Shown: piece by piece, positions 1 through 6,086 of the stretch
Numbering within the stretch: the first letter of the stretch is position 1
How the letters are laid out: the number at the start of each line of letters is the position of its first letter
From: Saprospiraceae bacterium
GTDB taxonomy: Bacteria; Bacteroidota; Bacteroidia; Chitinophagales; Saprospiraceae
NCBI GenBank assembly: GCA_020852155.1
Contig: JADZBJ010000299.1
Location: 1 to 9,603 of the forward strand
Length of the DNA stretch: 9,603 nucleotides
Direction of reading: 5' to 3'
Notes under the pieces: generated by a model
Told to the model about the DNA's origin: nothing
Database searches by the model: none
What the model saw: only the letters and a program-made list of their open reading frames with translations
Made by a program: the position numbers and the translations under genes

Positions 1-1581
1 GAATCCGAGGAATGCAGCGCCGGAAGCGCCGTTCGTCAGGATGATGTATGGGCGACCTGTTGCAGAAGCAGATGCCGGTGTGAAGGTGAATGAGTGGATG
101 CCGGAGCCGAAAGCAGCGCCGTTACCGCTGGCTGCCACCTGAGCATCTGACCAGCAACCGTTAGGCGTACCCATGTAACCATCGTTACGAGCGTCGCCGT
201 TCGTTTTGTATTCGTATTTGCCACCTGTGGTGAAAATGAACTCGTCGTTGGTCATGCAAGACCAGTCGTCGGCACCGCTTGCGCTGCCATTGAGACCTGC
301 CGCAGGTACAACATACCATTCACTGCTACCGAGGCTTGGGCCAACAAATACCGAGGTGGCTGCATTACGCACTTTCCAGGCGCCGCCTACCAAATCAGAT
401 TCCACCATGCTGCCTGAAGTCAGGGTGAATTCTTTGGCAGAAGTGGCTACACCATTTGCGTTAGTGGCAGTCAGTACTACGTTGTAGATGCCCGCACCAG
501 CATAAGTATGTGAAGGGCTGGTTTCTGTAGATGTGGTGCCGTCACCAAAATTCCAGGAATAGGAATCGGCGCCGGTAGAAGTATTGGTGAATGTAACAGT
601 CAGGTTATTGATATCACCTGTAAAGCCGGCAACCGGTTTTGGACCAGGAATAGCAGGCTCTTGAGATGGATCATCATAGTGAACCAGTGTGATTCTCCAG
701 TATGCGTCAGGGTTGCCGCTGGTGTTATTTCCAAACTTGTATTTGGCCTCCAGAATCATGGTATCTACAGCGCCATCAGACAATTTGATGAGGTCGTACT
801 TTACCGAGTTTTGTGGCACTTTAACCTCTACATCAGTACCGATTTTAGGCAGGCCGATGAATGCGCCCAGGCCAATTACTTCCAATTTCGGGCTAGTACC
901 ACCTGTAATTGCAAAAGTGTGCGTTCCATCGCCGAAAGCAGACAGGTCAAGACCGTTGGGGCCAGTCATATTTCCGGCAGTGCTTTCACGGCATGAATTG
1001 GCAGGATCAAAAACGCCACCTTCAGCCCAGAAGTCGCCGTTGGTTTTGTACTGCATTTTTTTGCCGTCGCGCGAGAAAGTCCATTCGTCGTTCATGATGC
1101 ATGGACGCTTGGCAATTTCGTCATTGTCACGGCCTTGTGCCCACCATACCTGTGAACGGTCAATCGGTCCAACTTCCAAAGGCCAGCGGCCTGGGCTTAC
1201 GACACGCAGTAAGCGCCATGTTTTGGACACATCGCCAACGAGTTTGAAAAACTCTGCGTCAGGGTCTTGTACAACTACGGTTTGAGTAGATACGTCTGTG
1301 CCTTCATCGCCGGTAGCCGTCAATTTTACGGTGTACGTTCCGGCACCTGCGTAAGTGTGGGTTGGGCTGACTTCTGAAGAAGTAGAGCTGTCGCCAAAAT
1401 CCCAGCTTACGGAATTGTAATTCTGAGAAGTATTCGAGAATACAATCTTTTTGAAGTCGGCAGCGTCGGCAGCAAAAGAAAAGCCTGCGATGACTTCCGC
1501 TTTGTCCTTTTTACAGGAAGTGATGGCCGTTGCCAGAAAGAGCAGGGCAAGCATGCCATAGTACGTGAAAAAATTCTTCAT
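1..1581 (-). CDS. PKD-domain surface lipoprotein, likely glycan-binding (3' end missing)
   Basis: The frame opens at the ATG at 1581 and stays open for 527 codons to base 1 with no stop, so the C-terminus is outside the window. The N-terminus is a lipoprotein signal: a hydrophobic stretch, then the lipobox AITSC with Cys23 and a lysine/aspartate-rich start to the mature protein (CKKDKAE). Two modules follow. PKD 1 covers about residues 29-106 (core WDFGDSS, HTYAGAGTY) and is followed by a region of about 200 residues. PKD 2 covers about 315-391 (WNFGDGT, HTYAGAGIY) and is followed by a second, shorter-spaced copy of that region, running off the edge. Both copies share Cys-x-x-NDE (Cys161, Cys442), then YKTNGD, a second Cys, and FGxGxHxF. 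Such PKD lipoproteins occur in Bacteroidota polysaccharide utilisation loci, where they are thought to bind glycan at the cell surface. Binding here is inferred, supported by the sensor-regulator gene next door and the galactanase beyond it. A repetitive adhesin-like lipoprotein is the alternative. Confidence 0.88.
   Translation of the reverse strand, partial: MKNFFTYYGMLALLFLATAITSCKKDKAEVIAGFSFAADAADFKKIVFSNTSQNYNSVSWDFGDSSTSSEVSPTHTYAGAGTYTVKLTATGDEGTDVSTQTVVVQDPDAEFFKLVGDVSKTWRLLRVVSPGRWPLEVGPIDRSQVWWAQGRDNDEIAKRPCIMNDEWTFSRDGKKMQYKTNGDFWAEGGVFDPANSCRESTAGNMTGPNGLDLSAFGDGTHTFAITGGTSPKLEVIGLGAFIGLPKIGTDVEVKVPQNSVKYDLIKLSDGAVDTMILEAKYKFGNNTSGNPDAYWRITLVHYDDPSQEPAIPGPKPVAGFTGDINNLTVTFTNTSTGADSYSWNFGDGTTSTETSPSHTYAGAGIYNVVLTATNANGVATSAKEFTLTSGSMVESDLVGGAWKVRNAATSVFVGPSLGSSEWYVVPAAGLNGSASGADDWSCMTNDEFIFTTGGKYEYKTNGDARNDGYMGTPNGCWSDAQVAASGNGAAFGSGIHSFTFTPASASATGRPYIILTNGASGAAFLGF
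494..1405 (-). repeat. Intragenic duplication inside the PKD lipoprotein gene
   Basis: The DNA at 494-556 (PKD 2) aligns without gaps to 1343-1405 (PKD 1); by hand count 48 of 63 bases match. The downstream modules are also related at protein level (NDE, YKTNGD, FGxGxH motifs) but are more diverged. This shows an old tandem duplication of a PKD + C-terminal module unit rather than a recent one. Confidence 0.7.
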
Positions 1582-1607
1582 ACTTTGTTAATTGATTATT
1601 GTGCTCG

Positions 1608-1652
1608 GATTGAGCTGGTTTAGAATCAGGAGCCGTGTTGAAAGGCTCAATC
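1608..1652. repeat. 8-bp inverted repeat in the leader of the PKD lipoprotein gene
   Basis: GATTGAGC at 1608-1615 is the perfect reverse complement of GCTCAATC at 1645-1652, with 29 bases between. Inside it lies a second short inverted repeat, GAGCC (1630-1634) with GGCTC (1644-1648), which competes for bases with the outer one. If the lipoprotein transcript starts near 1672, both would lie in its 5' leader and could form alternative hairpins. A role is not shown; a chance pairing of this size is possible. Confidence 0.35.
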
Positions 1653-1661
1653 ATGCAGAAA

Positions 1662-1674
1662 TTGCACTGTGCAA
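1662..1674. promoter_or_regulatory. 13-bp perfect palindrome, operator candidate
   Basis: TTGCACTGTGCAA is a perfect dyad (6 bases, a central T, 6 bases) between the divergent lipoprotein and regulator genes. Its size and symmetry are typical of a site for a dimeric DNA-binding protein. It lies just downstream, on the minus strand, of a weak -7-like element at 1680-1687, so it would fall at about the transcription start of the lipoprotein gene. The protein that binds it is unknown; a global sugar-responsive regulator or the adjacent regulator are both possible. Confidence 0.45.
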
Positions 1675-1679
1675 ATGTT

Positions 1680-1687
1680 GAAACTTA
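1680..1687 (-). promoter_or_regulatory. Weak -7-like promoter element for the PKD lipoprotein gene
   Basis: Read on the minus strand this is TAAGTTTC, one base off the Bacteroidota -7 consensus TAnnTTTG, and no clean -33 TTG lies at the expected spacing. It is the best match I found on the minus strand in this gap. A poor match would suit a promoter that depends on an activator, and the direct repeats at 1710-1729 begin just upstream of where the -33 region would be. It would give a leader of about 90 bases. Confidence 0.25.
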
Positions 1688-1709
1688 CCAACTGAAAAGC
1701 CTGAAAATC

Positions 1710-1729
1710 ACTACTGCATTACTACTGCA
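1710..1729. promoter_or_regulatory. Two 9-bp direct repeats with 11-bp period, activator-site candidate
   Basis: ACTACTGCA occurs at 1710-1718 and again at 1721-1729, separated by TT, so the repeat unit starts 11 bases apart, close to one helical turn. A partial third copy, ACTACT, starts at 1751, 30 bases further. Direct repeats on one face of the helix suit two regulator subunits bound head to tail. The neighbouring gene at 1809 encodes a helix-turn-helix regulator, the natural candidate. Binding is inferred only. Confidence 0.4.
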
Positions 1730-1786
1730 ATTAGGTTATGTCGGTACTTCACTACTACTTTTACCCGTGCGTTTTCATCATTTGAA

Positions 1787-1794
1787 TATTTTTG
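1787..1794 (+). promoter_or_regulatory. -7 promoter element candidate for the regulator gene
   Basis: TATTTTTG matches the Bacteroidota -7 consensus TAnnTTTG exactly. It ends 14 bases before the ATG at 1809, so transcription would begin near 1800 and leave a leader of only about 8 bases. No good -33 TTG lies 19-23 bases upstream, and the stretch is A/T-rich, so a chance match is possible. Confidence 0.3.
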
Positions 1795-1808
1795 GCGAAT
1801 AAAATTTT

Positions 1809-4682
1809 ATGCGCAAGAACATATCGAGGGCATTTTTTTTGTTGGCGGTATTGCTGTGTGGGGTGTCAAATATTGGATTTGGCCAAAGTGTTAATCTGGG
1901 CGACCCCCCTGTGGTGAACTTCACCAAAAAAATCTACAAGGCCGGCACTCAAGTCTGGGATGTGGCGCAGGACGAGCGCGGCGTCATGTGGTTTGGCAAT
2001 AATGACGGATTGCTCGAACACGACGGAAATCACTGGCGCTTGCACCGAATCGCCAACCGAACAATCGTACGTTCTATCGGCATTGGCGAAAACGGACTGA
2101 TTTATGCGGGTGGGCAAGGCGAGTTTGGCTACTTCATGCCCGACCCCAAGGGCATACTGCAATACCATTCACTTTCCCCGCTGGCCCCGGAAACAGAACG
2201 ACACTTCGGCGACGTGTGGAACATCGCCGTCCGGCCGGAAGGTGTGTTTTTCAGAACCGATCATCAACTTTTCAGGTACAGTCAGGGCAAGGTACAGGCG
2301 CTGTTTCCGGGAGGGAGCGACTTGCGCTTTATGGGCGAATGGGCCGGTAAATTGATTATTCAGGATGGCAGCACCCGTATTTTCGTTTTCGAAAATGACC
2401 AATTGAAGCCCCTGCAATCTCCTTCCACATTTGGCTTTGGCACCATTTCAGCCATTTTACCTTATGCTCAGGATACCACGCTGGTCACCACGATCAAAAA
2501 CGGCATTTACTTTTTTGATGGCGTTTCCTTTCAACCCTGGCGCACGCAAAACGATGACTTTTTGAAATCGAACATCATTTTTTGCGCTGACATGCTGAGT
2601 GATGGAACCATCGCGCTGGGTACTTCACTCAATGGCTTTATTACCATTGACCGCCAGCGGAGGATTTACCACCATTTAAACAGAAAAAGCGGGCTTCAAA
2701 ACAATACCATCCTCAGCCTGATGGCGACCCATCAGGGCGGCGTGTGGCTGGGCCTTGATAATGGCATCAGTTATATTGATGTGCTATCGCCGCTAACGGC
2801 CATTTTTCCGGACGGAGAATTGCAAGGGACAGGTTACACCGCGCAGGTTTTTAACGATAAAATCTATTTCGGCACGAATACGGGGCTGTATGCTACCAAC
2901 TGGATGAACTATTACCCGCCCGACCAACGATATAATTTCACCAAAATCAGGCAAACGGAAGGTCAGGTCTGGAGCCTGAATATTCTGGATAATTCATTGC
3001 TGGTCGGTCATCATGAAGGGGCTTTTGAAATAAATGGCCTGAATGCCCGACAGTTGACACACATCAATGGCATCTGGAAATTTATCAAAATAGCGCCCGA
3101 CAAAGCCATTGCCGGATATTATAACGGGCTGTTGCTGTTCAATAAAACGGCTTCCGGCTGGGCTTTTGAATCCACCATCAGCGGATTCAACGAAAGCAGC
3201 CGCCTGCTGGCTACCGACGACCAAAACAACCTGTGGATGGGGCACCCTTACCGGGGCATTTACAAGATCAAAGTTCAACCCGAAAACAGCACAGCACAGT
3301 CTTCTTTCTACGACATGGCAAAAGGATTGCCTTCCACGCTGGACAATCACTTGTTTCAGATGGGCAGCGGCATCATTGTCACCGGGGAAAAAGGTATTTT
3401 CAATTACGCCGACGATCAGGATAAATTCGTCCCGGATAATCAGTTTGAACAATATTTCGACGCCAATACGCAGATCAAATACCTGAACCAGGACAAGTTT
3501 GGACACATCTGGTATTCAACCATGTCGGAAGTCGGTTTGCTCACCATCCAGGAAAATACGCTCGGCAAGAAGGTGATACGTCAGCCCATACCTGAATTGT
3601 CCGACAAACTCACGGGTGGTTTTCCGTTTGTGCTGCCGATTGATGACCGGAATGTTTTTATCGCCACGCATCAGGGTTTTTTGCACTTCAATCCTTCGAG
3701 TTATTTTTCACGTAGCAAACAACTACTGCGTTTGGTGGTGCATGAAATTCGCCTCAACAACAACAAAGACAGTTTGCTGTATGGCGGCAACCTGACGCCG
3801 GGAGAAATCACTTTAAATGCCGACCAAAACTCCGTTTACTGCTCGTTTTCAGCGCCGGACTATCCCGGAAACGAGTTCATCGCCTACAGTTATATGCTCG
3901 AAGGAGCGGATAAAAAATGGTCGGACTGGAACACCCGACCTGACCTGACTTTCAGCCACCTGAATCCAGGCAACTATACGCTACACCTGAAAGCCAAAAA
4001 TCAACACGGCGTAGAAAGCAGTACGGTCAGCATACCATTGACCATCCTGCCGCCCTGGTATGCCAGTCCGCTGGCTTATGCGATTTATATTACCCTGTTT
4101 GCGGCCCTGATGCTGGGCTTGTTATATCGTCAGCAGCGACAATTCAAAGAGGAAAAGCAAGGGCTGGTTCAATTACATCAGCAACAGGCCCAGTATTCGC
4201 AGGAGGAAATCAATCGCTTGGAAAATGAAAAACTTGAAGCCGAAGTGCGACATAAAAATGAAGACCTTGCTTCGGCCACCATGCACATTGTTCAGAAAAA
4301 CGAAATTCTGAATTCCATTCGGGATGAATTGAAAAAACTGAAACACTACACCTCGCCGGATTCGAAATTCAACAAAGACATTTCACACATCATCAAACTG
4401 ATTGACCAGGACGCCCGAACAGACGCCGACTGGGAACAGTTTTCCGGCCACTTCGATCAGGTACACAGCGATTTTCTTAAACGCATCGGCGACCAATATG
4501 GCCACTTGAGTCAGAATGATTACAAACTTTGCGCCTACCTCCGACTAAACCTGACCAGAAAGGAAATTTCCACACTGATGGGCATATCGCTTCGCGGCGT
4601 CGAATCGGGCCGCTACCGACTGCGCAAACGCCTCGGACTGGATCAGGATGTGAATTTGACAGAGTTTTTGATGCGGTTTTAA
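1809..4682 (+). CDS. Membrane-spanning propeller/Y_Y_Y sensor with C-terminal HTH; regulator of the glycan locus
   Basis: This 957-residue protein starts with a signal peptide (hydrophobic core about 9-20, ending near GFGQ26). Residues about 45-650 hold repeated two-component-regulator propeller motifs, for example at 49-68 (VWDVAQDERGVMWFG) and near 303-320 (GGVWLGLDNGI). A Y_Y_Y domain at about 660-750 follows (FIAYSYMLEG, WSDW, PGNYTLHLKAKN), then the usual PPW and one membrane segment at about 754-774. The cytoplasmic part is a coiled coil (about 775-850) and a LuxR-like helix-turn-helix at about 900-945 (TRKEISTLMGIS, RYRLRKRLGL). It has no histidine-kinase ATP-binding domain and no receiver domain, so it differs from hybrid two-component systems: ligand sensing in the periplasm would act directly on a DNA-binding domain held at the inner membrane. 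It is transcribed away from the PKD lipoprotein gene and towards the GH53 gene. Sugar ligand and targets are inferred from this position. Confidence 0.92.
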   Translation: MRKNISRAFFLLAVLLCGVSNIGFGQSVNLGDPPVVNFTKKIYKAGTQVWDVAQDERGVMWFGNNDGLLEHDGNHWRLHRIANRTIVRSIGIGENGLIYAGGQGEFGYFMPDPKGILQYHSLSPLAPETERHFGDVWNIAVRPEGVFFRTDHQLFRYSQGKVQALFPGGSDLRFMGEWAGKLIIQDGSTRIFVFENDQLKPLQSPSTFGFGTISAILPYAQDTTLVTTIKNGIYFFDGVSFQPWRTQNDDFLKSNIIFCADMLSDGTIALGTSLNGFITIDRQRRIYHHLNRKSGLQNNTILSLMATHQGGVWLGLDNGISYIDVLSPLTAIFPDGELQGTGYTAQVFNDKIYFGTNTGLYATNWMNYYPPDQRYNFTKIRQTEGQVWSLNILDNSLLVGHHEGAFEINGLNARQLTHINGIWKFIKIAPDKAIAGYYNGLLLFNKTASGWAFESTISGFNESSRLLATDDQNNLWMGHPYRGIYKIKVQPENSTAQSSFYDMAKGLPSTLDNHLFQMGSGIIVTGEKGIFNYADDQDKFVPDNQFEQYFDANTQIKYLNQDKFGHIWYSTMSEVGLLTIQENTLGKKVIRQPIPELSDKLTGGFPFVLPIDDRNVFIATHQGFLHFNPSSYFSRSKQLLRLVVHEIRLNNNKDSLLYGGNLTPGEITLNADQNSVYCSFSAPDYPGNEFIAYSYMLEGADKKWSDWNTRPDLTFSHLNPGNYTLHLKAKNQHGVESSTVSIPLTILPPWYASPLAYAIYITLFAALMLGLLYRQQRQFKEEKQGLVQLHQQQAQYSQEEINRLENEKLEAEVRHKNEDLASATMHIVQKNEILNSIRDELKKLKHYTSPDSKFNKDISHIIKLIDQDARTDADWEQFSGHFDQVHSDFLKRIGDQYGHLSQNDYKLCAYLRLNLTRKEISTLMGISLRGVESGRYRLRKRLGLDQDVNLTEFLMRF

Positions 4683-4692
4683 TTCATCCTAA

Positions 4693-4732
4693 AGCGCAGA
4701 GCGCTGCATACTTTCACTCGATACAATCGAGT
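4693..4732. terminator. Two adjacent small hairpins between convergent genes
   Basis: AGCGC-AGA-GCGCT at 4693-4705 and ACTCGAT-ACA-ATCGAGT at 4716-4722/4726-4732 are perfect stems of 5 and 7 base pairs with 3-base loops. They fill the 66-base gap between the stop codons of the regulator gene and the GH53 gene, where transcription from both sides must end. Neither is followed by a run of T on either strand, so they are not classic Rho-independent terminators. They may instead protect 3' ends or stall polymerase. Confidence 0.4.
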
Positions 4733-4748
4733 CAATCGAACCAATCCC

Positions 4749-5906
4749 TCAATATCCAAACTCCATAAAATCAAACCCTTGTAAGGCATTGCCTTCAAAG
4801 TCAAACAAAGCGCAATTTTCCCACGACGAACCTTTTCCCCAGGAGTCGTTCAGGGTGGATGTAATCCAGGCGGGTTCCCAGTAAATCACCCCGCAACCGC
4901 CGCCATTGACGACAGCCTGAGTCAGGGCCAGCAGGTAGTTGCGTTGCCCTTGCGCGGTGACCGGGAAGCCGGCAAACGGCGTATCGCCGGAAACGATATT
5001 GGAGTAACTATCCGCATTGTTTTTGGTCCAGGGGCAGGCTGTTTCTACGACCATTACCCTTTTCCCGTAGATAGAAATGATCTGCCGCGTAATGCTTTCC
5101 ACTTCCTTGAGGGAATAACCTTCCGACCATTTTTCATAATGCGAGAGTCCGAGTATATCAAAATCCGTCACACCCGCTTGGGTAATGCCTTCGATAAACG
5201 GCAGCGCATTAATGTATTGAGCAACATGCAGCACAATGCGCGGATGTTGGCCGGTTGATGATGAAAAATCACGGATTGCCTGAATGCCGCGTTGAATCAG
5301 CGCAGCAAATGCCGTATAGTTGCCGTTTTCAATTTTGCCAATCGGGTGCATGATTCCCGTGTTGTTTTCGTTGCCAACCTGAATCATTTCCGGCGAAAGT
5401 CCGCGCTGATGCAGGTGCTGTAACACCGAGGTGGTGTAGCGATACACCGAGTCGCCGAGTGTTTGCGCATCAAGCCCGACCCAGGCTGCCGGAGTCATCT
5501 GGTGCGCGGGGTCGGCCCAAATATCGGAGTAGTGAATGTCTAATAAAACAGCCAGTCCCGCTTGTTTGGCCCTTTCTATACAGCGCGTCGCGTCGTTCAG
5601 ATCACTGTAAACATCCTTGTTTTGCAGGTTAAATTGCCAGGATGGCGTGTGCCACAGCCTGACGCGTACGATATTGCCGCCGTGCGCTTTTAAAATCTGA
5701 AACGGATCAGCCGCCGTGCCTTTGTCATAAAATTTCCCGCCTTGTTGTTCAACAACGTTGACATAAGACAAATCTCCACCCAGGGCCAGCGTGTCCCAGT
5801 GATACCGTTTCGGTGTAAGCGAGTCATTCACGGAGGGTTCATTTCGGGTGCTACAGGCAGTCGCCGTAGCGCAAATAAGCAGGAGAAAAAACCACTTTAA
5901 ATTCAT
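4749..5906 (-). CDS. Endo-beta-1,4-galactanase, GH53 family, lipoprotein
   Basis: The 385-residue protein belongs to glycoside hydrolase family 53, retaining TIM-barrel enzymes that cut the beta-1,4-galactan backbone of type I arabinogalactan (pectin side chains). Visible landmarks in order are GGDLSYVN (about 41-48), the FYDKG and ILKAHGGNIVRVRLW segment, IQVGNENNTGIMHP with Glu180 as expected acid/base, VVETACPWT with Glu288 as expected nucleophile, and YWEPAW near the end. The start chosen is the ATG at 5906, because it directly opens a lipoprotein signal (MNLKWFFLLL, lipobox ATAC, Cys18); an in-frame ATG at 5984 would add 26 residues that spoil this signal. The enzyme should therefore be lipid-anchored, probably in the outer membrane. 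The family motif is usually ETAYPW; here Cys replaces Tyr. The gene converges on the regulator gene and starts a separate transcript. Substrate is from the family; the in-cell position is inferred. Confidence 0.93.
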   Translation of the reverse strand: MNLKWFFLLLICATATACSTRNEPSVNDSLTPKRYHWDTLALGGDLSYVNVVEQQGGKFYDKGTAADPFQILKAHGGNIVRVRLWHTPSWQFNLQNKDVYSDLNDATRCIERAKQAGLAVLLDIHYSDIWADPAHQMTPAAWVGLDAQTLGDSVYRYTTSVLQHLHQRGLSPEMIQVGNENNTGIMHPIGKIENGNYTAFAALIQRGIQAIRDFSSSTGQHPRIVLHVAQYINALPFIEGITQAGVTDFDILGLSHYEKWSEGYSLKEVESITRQIISIYGKRVMVVETACPWTKNNADSYSNIVSGDTPFAGFPVTAQGQRNYLLALTQAVVNGGGCGVIYWEPAWITSTLNDSWGKGSSWENCALFDFEGNALQGFDFMEFGY

Positions 5907-6015
5907 ACTGGCAACATCAATTTTGGTCGTACATTGGCATAACAATTTTGGAATAAACCAGTTACTTATTGATCGACAACGCAAAGTGATTTTGAGCGAC
6001 TAGTATGCGTAAATC

Positions 6016-6031
6016 TTTGAAAATTCTCAAA
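6016..6031. promoter_or_regulatory. Imperfect 16-bp palindrome at the GH53 promoter
   Basis: TTTGAAAATTCTCAAA is a dyad with 7 of 8 base pairs matched. It overlaps the -7 candidate of the GH53 gene (6028-6035) and covers its expected start point near 6020, a common place for a repressor site. The A/T-rich sequence makes a chance dyad fairly likely. Confidence 0.25.
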
Positions 6032-6059
6032 ATTACTTCCATTCGGGTAGAAAAATCAA
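6028..6059 (-). promoter_or_regulatory. Promoter candidate for the GH53 galactanase gene
   Basis: On the minus strand, TAATTTTG (6035-6028) matches the Bacteroidota -7 consensus TAnnTTTG exactly, and a TTG (6059-6057) lies 21 bases upstream, within the usual spacing to the -33 element. Transcription would begin near 6020, giving a leader of roughly 115 bases before the ATG at 5906. This supports the galactanase having its own promoter. Confidence 0.45.
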
Positions 6060-6086
6060 TCCAGCAATTCTTGTAAATTCTGATCC

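Noticed and set aside
816..835. Residues 816-835 of the regulator (window about 4254-4313) as a functional histidine-kinase phospho-acceptor helix
   Set aside because: The helix looks like a dimerisation segment with a histidine, but no catalytic ATP-binding domain follows, so phosphorylation in cis is not supported. The coordinates given here are residue numbers.
689..1285. A 198-codon plus-strand open frame opposite the PKD lipoprotein gene
   Set aside because: The minus-strand frame carries a lipobox and PKD motifs through this whole stretch; the plus-strand product has no recognisable domain and is a shadow.
1582..1808. A small gene or riboswitch in the divergent gap
   Set aside because: No open frame of useful length with a plausible start is present, and the short inverted repeats do not fit a riboswitch fold that I recognise.
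2994..3506. A 170-codon minus-strand open frame within the regulator gene
   Set aside because: It lies wholly inside the propeller-coding region and its translation is low-complexity hydrophobic sequence without motifs.
5907..5984. Upstream in-frame ATG adding 26 residues to the GH53 protein
   Set aside because: The longer form would bury the lipoprotein signal behind a cysteine-rich, non-signal segment; the ATG at 5906 begins a normal signal directly.
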